Shown: positions 53,232 through 62,850 of the stretch, in pieces
Position numbering within the stretch: position 1 is the stretch's first letter
Layout: every line of letters starts with the position of its first letter
NCBI GenBank assembly: GCA_947503885.1
Contig: CANNFD010000002.1
Span: 186,001-250,000, forward strand
Length of the DNA: 64,000 nucleotides
Direction of reading: 5' to 3'
Source of the DNA: an uncultured Olleya sp.
GTDB lineage: Bacteria; Bacteroidota; Bacteroidia; Flavobacteriales; Flavobacteriaceae
Made by a program: the position numbers and the translations under genes
The notes under the pieces: generated by a model
Database searches by the model: none
Told to the model about the DNA's origin: nothing
Seen by the model: only the letters and a program-made list of their open reading frames with translations

Positions 53232-53252
53232 ACATAACATTGACATAACATT
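53232..53252 (+). promoter_or_regulatory. Pho-box-like direct repeat before the PiT gene
   Basis: ACATAACATT at 53232-53241 and again at 53243-53252, an exact 10-mer repeated with an 11-bp period. A GATATTTGC -7-like element follows at 53271-53279. AACATT-to-box spacing (31 bp) matches that of the porin promoter. Confidence 0.6.
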
Positions 53253-53301
53253 ACAATCAAAAACAGTAAAGATATTTGCAAACTTATTTTAAATAAAAAT
53301 T

Positions 53302-55614
53302 ATGGAAAACATCTACTTATACATAGTAATTGCTCTAGCAATATTAGCTGTTGCAGATTTAATTGTGGGAGTTAGTAATGACGCTGTAAACTTTTTAAAT
53401 TCAGCAATCGGATCTAGAGCCATCTCTTTTAAAACCATTATGATAGTTGCCAGCTTAGGTATTGCTATTGGTGCCATTTTTTCTAGTGGAATGATGGAAG
53501 TTGCTAGAAAAGGGATATTCAATCCTAGCGAGTTCATGTTTAGCGAAATCATGATTATATTTTTGGCGGTTATGATTACTGATATTTTGCTATTAGATTT
53601 CTTTAATTCTATAGGGATGCCAACATCTACTACCGTTTCTATTGTATTCGAGCTTCTTGGTGCTTCCGTAGCAATAGCATTAATCAAAATAGGTAATGAC
53701 AACGGAAATTTTAGTGATATTATAGACTATATAAACACATCAAAAGCATCCCAAATTATATTTGGAATATTATTGTCCGTCGTTATCGCGTTTTCTGTAG
53801 GTGCATTTGTACAATGGATATCCAGACTTTTATTATCCTATAATTATGAAAAGAAAGCAAAATGGGTAGGCGCCTTATTTGGTGGATTTGCATTGTCTGC
53901 AATTACTTATTTTATTTTCATGAAAGGATTAAAAAACATGGGGTTTGCTAAAGAACCTTACGCTTTTTTAAATGGAGAAACTATTGGTAGTATTTTAGAA
54001 ACTAAAGTATTTTTACTAGTTATAATAAGCACAGTATTTTGGACTGTAATATCTTATTTACTTATTGCTGTTGCAAAAGCAAACATTTATAAATTAATTA
54101 TAATAGTTGGTACTTTTGGATTAGCGCTAGCATTTGCAGGTAATGACCTTGTTAACTTTATAGGACCATCCGCTGGTGCATACCAAGCTTATTTAGACTT
54201 TATCAACCCAGAAATAAACACTTTAGGCTTATCTGCATCAGAGTTTTCAATGACTAGTCTAAGTGGTAAAGCACCAACACCAACCTTATTATTATTAATT
54301 GCAGGTGTAATTATGGTATTAACTTTATGGTTTTCTACAAAAGCTAAAAATGTAGTTAAAACATCTTTAGACCTATCTAGTCAGTCAGAAACTAAAGAAC
54401 GTTTTCAACCTAATTTTTTATCAAGAGGATTTGTTAGAGTAGCTATGCTAGTATCTCAAACATCATCTCTTATCCTTCCAGAAAAATGGCAAGCAAAAAT
54501 TGACAAACAATTTGAAGCACCAGTACTTACTTTACCAAAAAACAAAAAAGTAGACCTACCTGCATTTGACTTAGTACGTGCTGCAGTAAACTTAATGGTT
54601 GCAGCTGTTTTAATATCTATAGCCACGTCTTACAAACTACCATTATCTACAACTTACGTAACCTTTATGGTTGCAATGGGTACATCTTTAGCCGACAGAG
54701 CTTGGGGTGCAGAAAGCGCTGTTTACAGAGTTGCTGGTGTCATTAATGTAATTGGGGGATGGTTTTTTACTGCTATAATTGCTTTTGTTGCTGCTGCTTT
54801 TGTTGCGTTTTTACTAAATATCAATATTAGCATAATGTTTCCAATCTTATTTTTTGCAGCATTTGCATTAATAATAAGAAGCTCTATCGCACATAACAAA
54901 AGAGCTAAAGAAGCCAAAGCTGAAGACAGTCTTACTAAAGCAGAAAGCAGCTCTATACAAGGTGTAATCCATGAAAGTGCTAAAAACATTGCAAACGTAG
55001 TAAAACGTGGTAATAGAATTTATACTAACGCGATTAACGGACTAGCTACACAAGATTTAGCGTTACTTAAAAAGAATAAAAAACAAGTAAAAAAACTTTC
55101 TGATGAAGTCGATGAATTACGTGATAATATTTTCTACTTTATTAAAAATTTAGACGAGTCTAGTGTTGCTGCAAGTAATTTTTATATTCATATCCTTAGT
55201 TACCTTCAGGACATGACACAGTCATTAGAGTACATTTCTAAAACTAGTCTTAAACATATTAATAACAACCACAAAAAACTAAAATTCAATCAGATTAAAG
55301 AATTGAAGCAGGTTGATCAGAAACTAGAAGGTTTATTTAATGACACTAAAAAAGCTTTTGATTCTGGATCATTTGAGCAAATTGGTGAGATTTTAAACAA
55401 AAAAGGTGAGGTTTATAATTTTGTAAAAGAAAAAATTTCTGCCCAAGTAGAACGCACACGAAATGAAGAATCTTCTCCAAAAAATACAACGCTTTATTTT
55501 AGCATATTATTAGAAACTAAAGATTTACTTACTGCAACTATGAATCTTTTAGAGGAGTATAACAACTCTCATGATAGTAAGGTTGAACCAGCGACTATTA
55601 ATACTGAAAAATAA
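53302..55614 (+). CDS. PiT-family inorganic phosphate transporter fused to PhoU-like domain
   Basis: A 770-residue protein. The membrane part (1-540) holds the duplicated PiT signature: GVSNDAVNFLNSAIGSRA near the N-terminus and AGNDLVNFIGPSAGA near 280-295, with about twelve helices. From about 560 a soluble all-helical region (NRIYTNAINGLATQD ... SYLQDMTQSLEYISKTSLKHI) resembles PhoU/DUF47. In most bacteria that partner is a separate gene; the fusion is common in Bacteroidota. It imports phosphate with cations, with the fused domain likely regulating flux. Confidence 0.92.
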   Translation: MENIYLYIVIALAILAVADLIVGVSNDAVNFLNSAIGSRAISFKTIMIVASLGIAIGAIFSSGMMEVARKGIFNPSEFMFSEIMIIFLAVMITDILLLDFFNSIGMPTSTTVSIVFELLGASVAIALIKIGNDNGNFSDIIDYINTSKASQIIFGILLSVVIAFSVGAFVQWISRLLLSYNYEKKAKWVGALFGGFALSAITYFIFMKGLKNMGFAKEPYAFLNGETIGSILETKVFLLVIISTVFWTVISYLLIAVAKANIYKLIIIVGTFGLALAFAGNDLVNFIGPSAGAYQAYLDFINPEINTLGLSASEFSMTSLSGKAPTPTLLLLIAGVIMVLTLWFSTKAKNVVKTSLDLSSQSETKERFQPNFLSRGFVRVAMLVSQTSSLILPEKWQAKIDKQFEAPVLTLPKNKKVDLPAFDLVRAAVNLMVAAVLISIATSYKLPLSTTYVTFMVAMGTSLADRAWGAESAVYRVAGVINVIGGWFFTAIIAFVAAAFVAFLLNINISIMFPILFFAAFALIIRSSIAHNKRAKEAKAEDSLTKAESSSIQGVIHESAKNIANVVKRGNRIYTNAINGLATQDLALLKKNKKQVKKLSDEVDELRDNIFYFIKNLDESSVAASNFYIHILSYLQDMTQSLEYISKTSLKHINNNHKKLKFNQIKELKQVDQKLEGLFNDTKKAFDSGSFEQIGEILNKKGEVYNFVKEKISAQVERTRNEESSPKNTTLYFSILLETKDLLTATMNLLEEYNNSHDSKVEPATINTEK

Positions 55615-55637
55615 AAAAAACTATTTATATTTTTATT

Positions 55638-55665
55638 AAACCTCAAGAAATTGAGGTTTTTTTTT
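55638..55665 (+). terminator. Terminator of the PiT gene
   Basis: AAACCTCAA / TTGAGGTTT, 4-nt loop, T-run of nine. Confidence 0.88.
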
Positions 55666-55820
55666 GTTTAACACCATTTACCTATAAACCATTTATTATG
55701 TGACTAGTACAAGTCTTACCACTTACATTTTTATCTTTAAATTAAAGAATAAAACAAAAACTAAACATCCAAAAAAGGGTTACACACGTAAATACTATAA
55801 CTAAAAAAATTAATGTATTT

Positions 55821-56672
55821 ATGAAAAAAGCATCAATAGTATTAATCACAGTAGTACTACTATCATCTTGTGTATCAAAAAAGAAATTTGTCGCACTTGA
55901 ACAACAAAATGGTGAAATTACCAGTCAATTACAAAAAACTCAAGTTGAAAAAGAAGAATTAGAAGCAAAATTTGCAAAAATTGAAGCTAGGGTTAACGAG
56001 TATAATTCTAAAATCAATAGTCTAGCAGGAGAAGTTGGCGTTTTAACAGAAGAAAACAAAACTAAATTTGATGCGGTTGGAAATAAAGCTGTTATCTCGG
56101 AAAAAGCTAAAGAAGGCATGCGTAAAACTTTAAGTAAAGTTAGCCCAGACGTAATGAAGTATTACACAACATTAGAGGACTCTATGAATCTTGCTTTATC
56201 CTTAAATTTAAAACGTTTTGTAGACACTTCAGATTTGGATGAAAGTGATGATATTGCAATCAGTATTGACGAGACTGTAGTAATGATTTCTATCTCTGAC
56301 AAAATGTTATTTAATAGCGGAAGCTACAGAATAAACAAAAAAGCAGATAAGATATTACAAAAATTAGCAGACGTAATCAACTCAGAGCCTAGCTTAGATG
56401 TTATGATAGAAGGTCATACTGACTCCAGAACTATCAGCACTGATAAAATTGCAGACAACTGGGATTTAAGTGTATTACGCGCTACTTCTGTAGTTAGAAA
56501 ATTACAAAAAGATTTTGGTGTAGCACCAGAAAAATTAATTGCTGCAGGAAGAAGTAGCTATCAACCATTAACAGATAATGACACTAAAGAGGGGCGTTCT
56601 AGAAACAGACGTACACGCATTATTATATTACCAAATATTGATAAGTTTTTTGCTATGATGGCGTCCAACTAA
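55821..56672 (+). CDS. OmpA-family peptidoglycan-binding lipoprotein
   Basis: A 283-residue lipoprotein (lipobox Cys17 in LSSC) with a coiled coil at about 25-75 and a C-terminal OmpA domain (about 150-270): FNSGSYRINKKADKILQKLADVI, IEGHTDSR, LSVLRATSVVRKL, GRSSYQPL, RSRNRRTRIIILP. It should tether the outer membrane to peptidoglycan. Monocistronic, with its own terminator. Confidence 0.92.
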   Translation: MKKASIVLITVVLLSSCVSKKKFVALEQQNGEITSQLQKTQVEKEELEAKFAKIEARVNEYNSKINSLAGEVGVLTEENKTKFDAVGNKAVISEKAKEGMRKTLSKVSPDVMKYYTTLEDSMNLALSLNLKRFVDTSDLDESDDIAISIDETVVMISISDKMLFNSGSYRINKKADKILQKLADVINSEPSLDVMIEGHTDSRTISTDKIADNWDLSVLRATSVVRKLQKDFGVAPEKLIAAGRSSYQPLTDNDTKEGRSRNRRTRIIILPNIDKFFAMMASN

Positions 56673-56692
56673 TCTATTACAACAATTTAATC

Positions 56693-56725
56693 AAAAAAAG
56701 CATCCATTTCTGGATGCTTTTTTTT
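56693..56725. terminator. Bidirectional terminator between the OmpA and nrdA genes
   Basis: AAAAAAAGCATCCA / TGGATGCTTTTTTT with TTTC loop; serves the convergent OmpA lipoprotein and nrdA transcripts. Confidence 0.88.
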
Positions 56726-56763
56726 GATTATAACGCTTAATTTAAATTAACACTAAGTCCTTA

Positions 56764-59247
56764 TTAAGAACCACACATTAAGCAATCATCACCTTCAGCT
56801 TCTTTTGCCTGAGCAATTAAAGCTTTCATCTCTTCTGCAGACATTGGTTCTGCTTCTGCACTAGTTGTATTAGCAAACTTAGCAGCTGTATCGGCAGCTT
56901 TTTGTTGTTTTTGCGCAACGTTTTCATCACTTACAACATCAACTGCTTCAGCAACTTCAGCAATTGGTTCTGCTTTTTTCTTTTTCTCTACAGTAAATTG
57001 GATAGCATCAACCGCACTCTTAGTACGTAAATAATACATACCTGTTTTTAATCCGCTCTTCCAAGCGTAAAAGTGCATTGATGTTAATTTAGCCATAGTT
57101 GCACCTTCTAAAAATAAGTTAAGTGATTGTGACTGATCTATAAAATACCCTCTTTGACGAGACATATCTATAATATCTTTCATACTTAACTCCCATACTG
57201 TTTTATATAAATCTTTAATGTCTTGTGGTATACCTTCTACACCTTGTACAGACCCATTAGCTCGCATGATTTCGTTTTTTAAACTATCATTCCAAAGCCC
57301 TAATTCTACTAAGTCTTCAAGTAAATGTTTGTTTACTACAATAAACTCTCCAGATAACACACGACGTGTGTAAATATTAGAAGTATAAGGTTCAAAACAT
57401 TCATTGTTTCCTAAAATCTGGCTTGTAGATGCTGTTGGCATTGGCGCTACTAGTAACGAGTTACGTACACCATGCTTCAACACCTCTGCTCTTAGCTTGT
57501 CCCAATCCCAACGTCCACTTAAAGTGTCTTCTTGGATATTCCAAAGATTATGTTGGAATTGCCCTTTACTTATTGGAGAGCCTTCATAAGTTTGGTATGG
57601 TCCGTCAGCTTTAGCTTCTTCCATACTTGCAGTTACTGCAGCATAGTAAAGCGTTTCAAATATATCTTGGTTTAATGCTTTAGCTTCATCACTAGTAAAA
57701 GGCATACGTAATTTAATAAACGTATCTGCTAAACCTTGAACACCTAAACCAACTGGTCTGTGGCGCATATTAGAGTTTTTAGCTTCTTCAACCGGATAAT
57801 AATTACGGTCAATAACTCTGTTTAAGTTTTTTGTAACACGCTTTGTAATACGGAATAACTCTTTATGGTCAAACTCGCCATTTTTAATAAACATTGGCAA
57901 AGCAATTGATGCCAAATTACAAACAGCAACCTCGTCTGGAGCGGTATACTCCATAATTTCTGTACATAAATTAGACGACTTAATTGTCCCTAGATTACTT
58001 TGGTTAGTTTTACGGTTAGCTGCATCTTTATATAACATGTAAGGCGTACCAGTTTCTATTTGAGATTCTAAGATTTTCTCCCAAAGCTCTCTTGCTTTAA
58101 TAGTTTTACGTCCTTTACCTTCTGCTTCATAAGTAGTATAAAGTTTTTCAAACGCTTCACTATGTACATCTGCCATACCAGGACATTCGTTTGGACACAT
58201 TAACGTCCATGTACTGTCTTCCTGCACACGTTTCATAAATAAATCTGGAATCCACATCGCATAAAACAAGTCTCTTGCTCTCATCTCTTCTTTTCCGTGA
58301 TTCTTTTTTAAGTCTAGAAACTCAAAAACATCAGCATGCCAAGGTTCTAAATAAATAGCAAAGCTACCTTTACGTTTCCCGCCACCTTGATCTACATAAC
58401 GTGCTGTATCATTAAAAACTTGTAACATTGGCACAATACCATTTGATGTACCGTTTGTACCTGCAATATAGCTTCCTGTTGCACGTATGTTATGTACAGA
58501 CAAGCCTATACCTCCTGCAGATTGTGATATTCTTGCAGTTTGTTTAAGCGTATCATAAATCCCATCAATACTATCGTCTTTCATGGTTAATAAAAAGCAT
58601 GAAGACATTTGTGGTTTTGGTGTACCAGAATTAAAAAGTGTTGGTGTTGCGTGTGTAAAATATTTTTTAGACATCAACTCGTAAGTCTCAATAGCTGCAT
58701 CTAAATCGTTTAGATGTATACCCAGAGACACACGCATTAACATATGTTGTGGTCTTTCGGCTATTTTACCATTAAGTTTTAAAAGGTATGAACGCTCTAA
58801 GGTTTTAAATCCAAAATAATCGTAACCAAAATCTCTATTGTAAATTATAGTTGAGTCTAATCGCTCTTTATTTTCTTGGATTACATTATATACCTCATCT
58901 GATAATAATGGTGCTTTTTTACCTGTTCTTGGATTAACATAAACATAAAGGTCGTGCATCACCTCAGAAAATGTCTTTTTAGTGTTTTTATGCAAGTTAG
59001 ACACAGATATACGCGCTGCTAATCTAGCATAATCAGGATGTGCTGTTGTCATGGTTGCAGCAACTTCTGCAGCTAAATTATCAAGCTCGCTAGTTGTTAC
59101 TCCATCGTAAAGACCTTCAATGACACGCATTGCAACTTTTAACGGATCTACTAATTCATTTAAACCATAGCAAAGTTTTCTAACTCTTGCAGTGATTTTA
59201 TCAAACATAATTTGTTCTTTTCTTCCGTCTCTTTTAATTACATACAT
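56764..59247 (-). CDS. nrdA: Ribonucleoside-diphosphate reductase, class I alpha subunit
   Basis: An 827-residue catalytic subunit converting ribonucleotides to deoxyribonucleotides. It has an N-terminal ATP-cone (1-90, [18 protein letters not shown]), the active-site strand with Cys in SSNLCTEI, the finger loop [17 protein letters not shown] and the C-terminal redox Cys pair in CLMCGS. An Ala/Glu-rich linker of about 65 residues before the final Cys pair is longer than in E. coli NrdA. The nrdB gene is 254 bp upstream in the same direction. Confidence 0.96.
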   Translation of the reverse strand: MYVIKRDGRKEQIMFDKITARVRKLCYGLNELVDPLKVAMRVIEGLYDGVTTSELDNLAAEVAATMTTAHPDYARLAARISVSNLHKNTKKTFSEVMHDLYVYVNPRTGKKAPLLSDEVYNVIQENKERLDSTIIYNRDFGYDYFGFKTLERSYLLKLNGKIAERPQHMLMRVSLGIHLNDLDAAIETYELMSKKYFTHATPTLFNSGTPKPQMSSCFLLTMKDDSIDGIYDTLKQTARISQSAGGIGLSVHNIRATGSYIAGTNGTSNGIVPMLQVFNDTARYVDQGGGKRKGSFAIYLEPWHADVFEFLDLKKNHGKEEMRARDLFYAMWIPDLFMKRVQEDSTWTLMCPNECPGMADVHSEAFEKLYTTYEAEGKGRKTIKARELWEKILESQIETGTPYMLYKDAANRKTNQSNLGTIKSSNLCTEIMEYTAPDEVAVCNLASIALPMFIKNGEFDHKELFRITKRVTKNLNRVIDRNYYPVEEAKNSNMRHRPVGLGVQGLADTFIKLRMPFTSDEAKALNQDIFETLYYAAVTASMEEAKADGPYQTYEGSPISKGQFQHNLWNIQEDTLSGRWDWDKLRAEVLKHGVRNSLLVAPMPTASTSQILGNNECFEPYTSNIYTRRVLSGEFIVVNKHLLEDLVELGLWNDSLKNEIMRANGSVQGVEGIPQDIKDLYKTVWELSMKDIIDMSRQRGYFIDQSQSLNLFLEGATMAKLTSMHFYAWKSGLKTGMYYLRTKSAVDAIQFTVEKKKKAEPIAEVAEAVDVVSDENVAQKQQKAADTAAKFANTTSAEAEPMSAEEMKALIAQAKEAEGDDCLMCGS

Positions 59248-59501
59248 ACTTTTACACGTTTTATTTATTTTCTGAACACCATTTCAGAAAAAGGGTTTGT
59301 TTACTTACTCTAATTTAACAACCTACTGTTTACTAGCAAGTTATGTTTAGCGCTAAAAATTATTTTTATAATAACAGCTATCTATATATGGCTTAAAGCC
59401 GAAAATAATAGCTATTAAATAACTGTTTAAAATATAGTTTGATTCTAAATGATGGTTTGGCTGGTTAACCTAAACTATTTAGAAAGCTGAAGTTTTATTG
59501 C

Positions 59502-60482
59502 CTAAAAATCGGCATCAAAACTAAATTTATCTGACTCATCTTCTTTATTAAGTACACCAGCTTTTTGATATTCTGACACACGTTTTTCAAAGAAGTTTGT
59601 TTTACCTTGAAGGGAAATCATATCCATAAAGTCAAATGGATTGGCTGTGTTATATTCTTTCTCACATCCTAACTCACCTAAAAGTCTATCCGTTACAAAT
59701 TCTAAATACTGTGACATTAATTTAGCATTCATACCAATTAAACTTGCTGGAAGCGACTCTGTAATAAACTCGCGTTCTATATCTAAAGCGTCAATTAAGA
59801 TTTCTCTAATACGCTCTTTAGGTACTTTATTTACTAAATGATTTTCATGCAGGTGTACTGCAAAATCACAATGCACTCCTTCATCACGAGAAATTAACTC
59901 GTTAGAAAATGTTAACCCTGGCATTAAACCACGTTTTTTTAACCAAAATATCGAGCAGAATGCACCAGAGAAAAAGATTCCTTCAACAGCAGCAAAAGCA
60001 ATAAGACGCTCTGCAAAACTATCAGATTCAATCCATTTTAATGCCCAATCTGCTTTTTTCTTAATTGCTGGAAAGGTGTCAATCGCATGAAACAGCCCAT
60101 CTTTTTCTTTTTCGTCTTTAACGTAAGTATCTATTAGTAAAGAGTAAGTTTCGCTATGGATATTCTCCATCATAATTTGAAACCCATAAAAGAATTTAGC
60201 CTCACTATACTGTACTTCGTTAACAAAATTTTCTGCTAAGTTTTCATTAACAATTCCATCACTTGCAGCAAAAAATGCTAAAATGTGTTTAATAAAATAG
60301 CGCTCGTCATCATTTAACTTGTTTTTCCAATCAGTAAGATCTTGATGTAAGTCAATCTCTTCGGCAGTCCAAAAACTAGCTTCAGATTTTTTATACCATT
60401 CCCATAAATCATGGTGTTGGATTGGAAAAATAACAAATCTATCTTTGTTTTCTGCTAAAATAGGCTCTACTGCTTGCGACAT
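59502..60482 (-). CDS. nrdB: Ribonucleoside-diphosphate reductase, class I beta subunit
   Basis: A 326-residue ferritin-like radical-generating subunit. The iron ligands appear in the expected order: Asp/Glu in [18 protein letters not shown]-type helix [15 protein letters not shown] (Glu, His), [12 protein letters not shown] and [14 protein letters not shown]. Partner of NrdA. A 254-bp gap without a gene separates it from nrdA; that gap holds a small GGCTTAAAGCC hairpin (near 59390-59400) but no promoter or operator I can defend. Confidence 0.96.
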   Translation of the reverse strand: MSQAVEPILAENKDRFVIFPIQHHDLWEWYKKSEASFWTAEEIDLHQDLTDWKNKLNDDERYFIKHILAFFAASDGIVNENLAENFVNEVQYSEAKFFYGFQIMMENIHSETYSLLIDTYVKDEKEKDGLFHAIDTFPAIKKKADWALKWIESDSFAERLIAFAAVEGIFFSGAFCSIFWLKKRGLMPGLTFSNELISRDEGVHCDFAVHLHENHLVNKVPKERIREILIDALDIEREFITESLPASLIGMNAKLMSQYLEFVTDRLLGELGCEKEYNTANPFDFMDMISLQGKTNFFEKRVSEYQKAGVLNKEDESDKFSFDADF

Positions 60483-60833
60483 TATATTGTGATTTTTTTT
60501 ATTATGATTTGCGATTAACTATCTAATTCGGGTTGTAACAAAGATTGAAAATAATCTATATTTTTAAAGGCACTTTACACTAAATCTTTTCAAAGTTTTT
60601 AACATCGATTGTTGAAATGTAGGTCTACAAGTGGCAGTTATTGGTGTTTCAGAAAAAAATATTTTTTTACAAATTATTTAGGAATAAAATAACCTTTAAA
60701 AAGTCTTAAACAAAAAAAATGAGCAGTAAAAAACCACTCATTTAATTAATTTTATAGTATAGCTTTTGTGTTTTTAATAGATTAATCTTGTCAACAAGGA
60801 TTAAATAAGCTCTATTTAAAAACAAATATTATA
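60483..60833. other. Intergenic stretch between nrdB and the DUF3109 gene
   Basis: About 350 bp without a supported gene. It holds the likely nrdB promoter region (CAAAGATT at 60538, i.e. AATCTTTG on the minus strand, one mismatch to TAnnTTTG), the minus-strand terminator at 60712-60743 and a weak hairpin TAATCTTG / CAAGGATTA near 60783-60804. I see no operator-like palindrome or small reading frame worth calling. Confidence 0.6.
60712..60743 (-). terminator. Terminator of the DUF3109 gene
   Basis: On the minus strand AAATGAGTGGT ... ACTGCTCATTT with one internal mismatch region, followed by a run of eight T's. Confidence 0.6.
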
Positions 60834-61403
60834 TCATCTAGACATTTTGCTAGCAACTTTTTCTAACTCGGTGTACCAATCTTCACCAAATTTTCTAATT
60901 AGCGCTTCTTTTACAAACTTATAAACAGGCACTTGCAGCTCTTTACCTAAAGTACAGGCATCATCACAAATATCCCATTTATCATAATTTACAGCAGAAA
61001 ACTCTGTATACTCTTTAACTCTAATTGGATATAAATGACAAGACACTGGTTTTTTCCATTTGACCTCCGCTTGGTTATAAGCCTCTTCTATACCACAAAG
61101 TGCAGTTTTTTTCTTGTCAAAAATAACGTATGCACAATCAGCACCATTTATCAAAGGAGTTTCTATATCTCCAAATTCGGTAACGATAGATGTTCCCTGC
61201 GCTTCAATTGCAGCAATACCTTCTTTTCTCAAAAATGGCTTTACTTTTGGATAGATGTCCTCTAAAATTTGCGCCTCATCTTTACTTAATGGTGCACCTG
61301 CATCTCCATCAATACAACAAGCGCCTTTACATGCAGATAAATTGCACATAAAATCTTTTTCTATTATAGCTTCAGAAACTATAGTCTTACCTAATTGAAA
61401 CAT
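60834..61403 (-). CDS. DUF3109 cysteine-rich protein (YkgJ-like metal binding)
   Basis: A 189-residue cytoplasmic protein with many Cys residues in clusters: CNLSACKGACCIDGDAG near the N-terminus, then CAYVIF, CGIEE, SCHLYPIRV and CDDAC. This matches DUF3109, a relative of the YkgJ zinc/iron-chelating group. The start is ATG 61403: an upstream ATG at 61439 lies before the -7 box TATATTTG (minus strand, 61426-61433) and would not be transcribed from it. Function unknown. Confidence 0.82.
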   Translation of the reverse strand: MFQLGKTIVSEAIIEKDFMCNLSACKGACCIDGDAGAPLSKDEAQILEDIYPKVKPFLRKEGIAAIEAQGTSIVTEFGDIETPLINGADCAYVIFDKKKTALCGIEEAYNQAEVKWKKPVSCHLYPIRVKEYTEFSAVNYDKWDICDDACTLGKELQVPVYKFVKEALIRKFGEDWYTELEKVASKMSR

Positions 61404-61425
61404 AAAACAACTTATATCTTTTTTA

Positions 61426-61433
61426 CAAATATA
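61426..61433 (-). promoter_or_regulatory. -7 box of the DUF3109 gene
   Basis: TATATTTG on the minus strand, a perfect match to TAnnTTTG, 23 bp before the ATG at 61403. It decides the start codon of that gene. Confidence 0.6.
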
Positions 61434-61611
61434 AAGCATCTTGCCAAAGTAAAAAGCGGTTTATACTAAAACAAAAACTTAATATTTTGATTTAATTAAG
61501 TTTAAATACTTTATTCTAAATTAAAAAAGAATAAATACAGAGTTAAAATTATTTACTTTTAATTTAAAAATTGCTTTGACCTAATTTTTGTATTTTTATA
61601 AAAAATTTTTA

Positions 61612-61809
61612 ATGAAAGTATTTACTTATTTAATAACAGTTTTAGCAGTAGTATTGATAGTTTATAATGCTACAAAAATTAATTTTTCAGCTTTATTTGA
61701 AGGCGAAAGCATTATTGCTATAATCACAATTTTATCAGCACTTTGTGCTATAATTTTATTACAAATCTTACGTGTTTCTAAAAAAATTGAAGCTAAAAAC
61801 AAAAGCTAA
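61612..61809 (+). CDS. Small two-span membrane protein
   Basis: A 65-residue protein with two hydrophobic helices (about 2-20 and 33-52) and a Lys-rich tail (VSKKIEAKNKS). The start is ATG 61612 (MKVFTYLI), the longer frame at 61588 adding eight residues before it. Its stop overlaps the start of the flavoprotein gene by one base (TAATG), so the two are coupled. No known family. Confidence 0.62.
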   Translation: MKVFTYLITVLAVVLIVYNATKINFSALFEGESIIAIITILSALCAIILLQILRVSKKIEAKNKS

Positions 61810-62414
61810 TGCAATTTGACACATTAATTATCGGAGGTGGAGCAGCGGGATTATCGTGTGCTTTAATTTTAGGTTCTGGACTAAGTAAACCTTTTGCAAA
61901 GGGTAAAAACGTTGCTATTATCACGCATCAAAAATCATCACATTTACAAAATGCTTTGTTTAATAATGTTTTAGGATTACAACCTGGCACCTTAGGAAAA
62001 GATCTACTAAATGAAGGTAAACAGCAACTGACGAGTTTATACCCAGAAGTTTTACAAATTGACAATGAAAAAGCACAAGAAATCCGTGAAACTAAAACTG
62101 GTTTTGAGGTGACAACAAACAAAAACACCTATACCACAACACGAGTTGTGGTAGCTGTAGGCTATACTAATTTACTTTTTATAAAAGGGCTAGAACAATT
62201 TATTAAACCCCACCCTAAAGCTGCTATAGAAAAAGATAGGATTTGGTTAGAAAACACAGATCACCTTATTAAAGAAAACTTATATGTAGCAGGCACCTTA
62301 GCGGGTTGGAGAAGTCAATTTGCAATCGCTTCTGGAAGTGGTGCCCATGTTGGAACTGACATATTAACCTTATGGAATAATGGAAAACACACTAAAGTAC
62401 ACGACAAAGCCTAG
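61809..62414 (+). CDS. Compact FAD-binding oxidoreductase (thioredoxin-reductase-like)
   Basis: A 201-residue protein with the Rossmann FAD motif LIIGGGAAGLS at residues 7-17, a middle region with VVVAVGYTN and a C-terminal FAD-contact segment YVAGTLAG ... ASGSGAHVG. It resembles thioredoxin reductase with the NADPH-binding domain missing: about 200 instead of 310 residues, and no CxxC. It could be a single-domain flavoprotein working with another reductase. The neighbouring genes do not reveal the pathway. Confidence 0.72.
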   Translation: MQFDTLIIGGGAAGLSCALILGSGLSKPFAKGKNVAIITHQKSSHLQNALFNNVLGLQPGTLGKDLLNEGKQQLTSLYPEVLQIDNEKAQEIRETKTGFEVTTNKNTYTTTRVVVAVGYTNLLFIKGLEQFIKPHPKAAIEKDRIWLENTDHLIKENLYVAGTLAGWRSQFAIASGSGAHVGTDILTLWNNGKHTKVHDKA

Positions 62415-62848
62415 ATGAAAAACCCTTCTAGAAAAGAACTTTTTTAGCTAATCGCTTCTTTATGTTTTACAGCTATTTTGCTAAAGACGACCATTAAGAT
62501 TTAACTTTTTTAAAAGGCATATTTAAAGAGCACGAGCATATCCATCGCAGAAAAGGGAATGACTTTTACTTTATCCACTTAGAAAACGACAAATATTTAA
62601 TCCCACAAATTTATAGTTCTGCTTTTAATAAAAAAGGGTTTTTAAATCAAGTCAAGAATGGTGACAATTTAACCTTAAGCATAGAGGGTAATAATGATAT
62701 ACATCAGATAGAAAAAGAAGGCGTAAAATATATAGACACTATAAAAAAAGCAGAATTACTAAATAGCAATAATTTTGTTGGGCTAATTTTAGGGGTTATC
62801 TTTTTTGTAGTTACTTTAATTTTAATTCCTACTTACTTAAAAAGTTAA
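62415..62848 (+). pseudogene. Broken gene for a small membrane protein
   Basis: ATG 62415 directly follows the flavoprotein stop and reads MKNPSRKELF, then TAG (62445), then LIASLCFTAILLKTTIKI, which looks like the continuation of an N-terminal membrane helix (TGG to TAG would explain it). It stops again at 62502. The coding pattern resumes in another frame from about 62498 (DLTFLKGIFKEHEHIHRRKG) and runs without stop to TAA 62846-62848, ending in a hydrophobic helix and YLKS. That downstream part has no ATG, GTG or TTG start. It is therefore best read as a ~144-residue gene with a nonsense change and a frameshift. Confidence 0.65.
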
Positions 62849-62850
62849 AA

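Noticed and set aside
59248-59501. Regulatory element (NrdR box or riboswitch) between nrdB and nrdA
   Set aside because: I could not find a paired NrdR-type box or a conserved aptamer-like fold; only a short GGCTTAAAGCC hairpin is visible.
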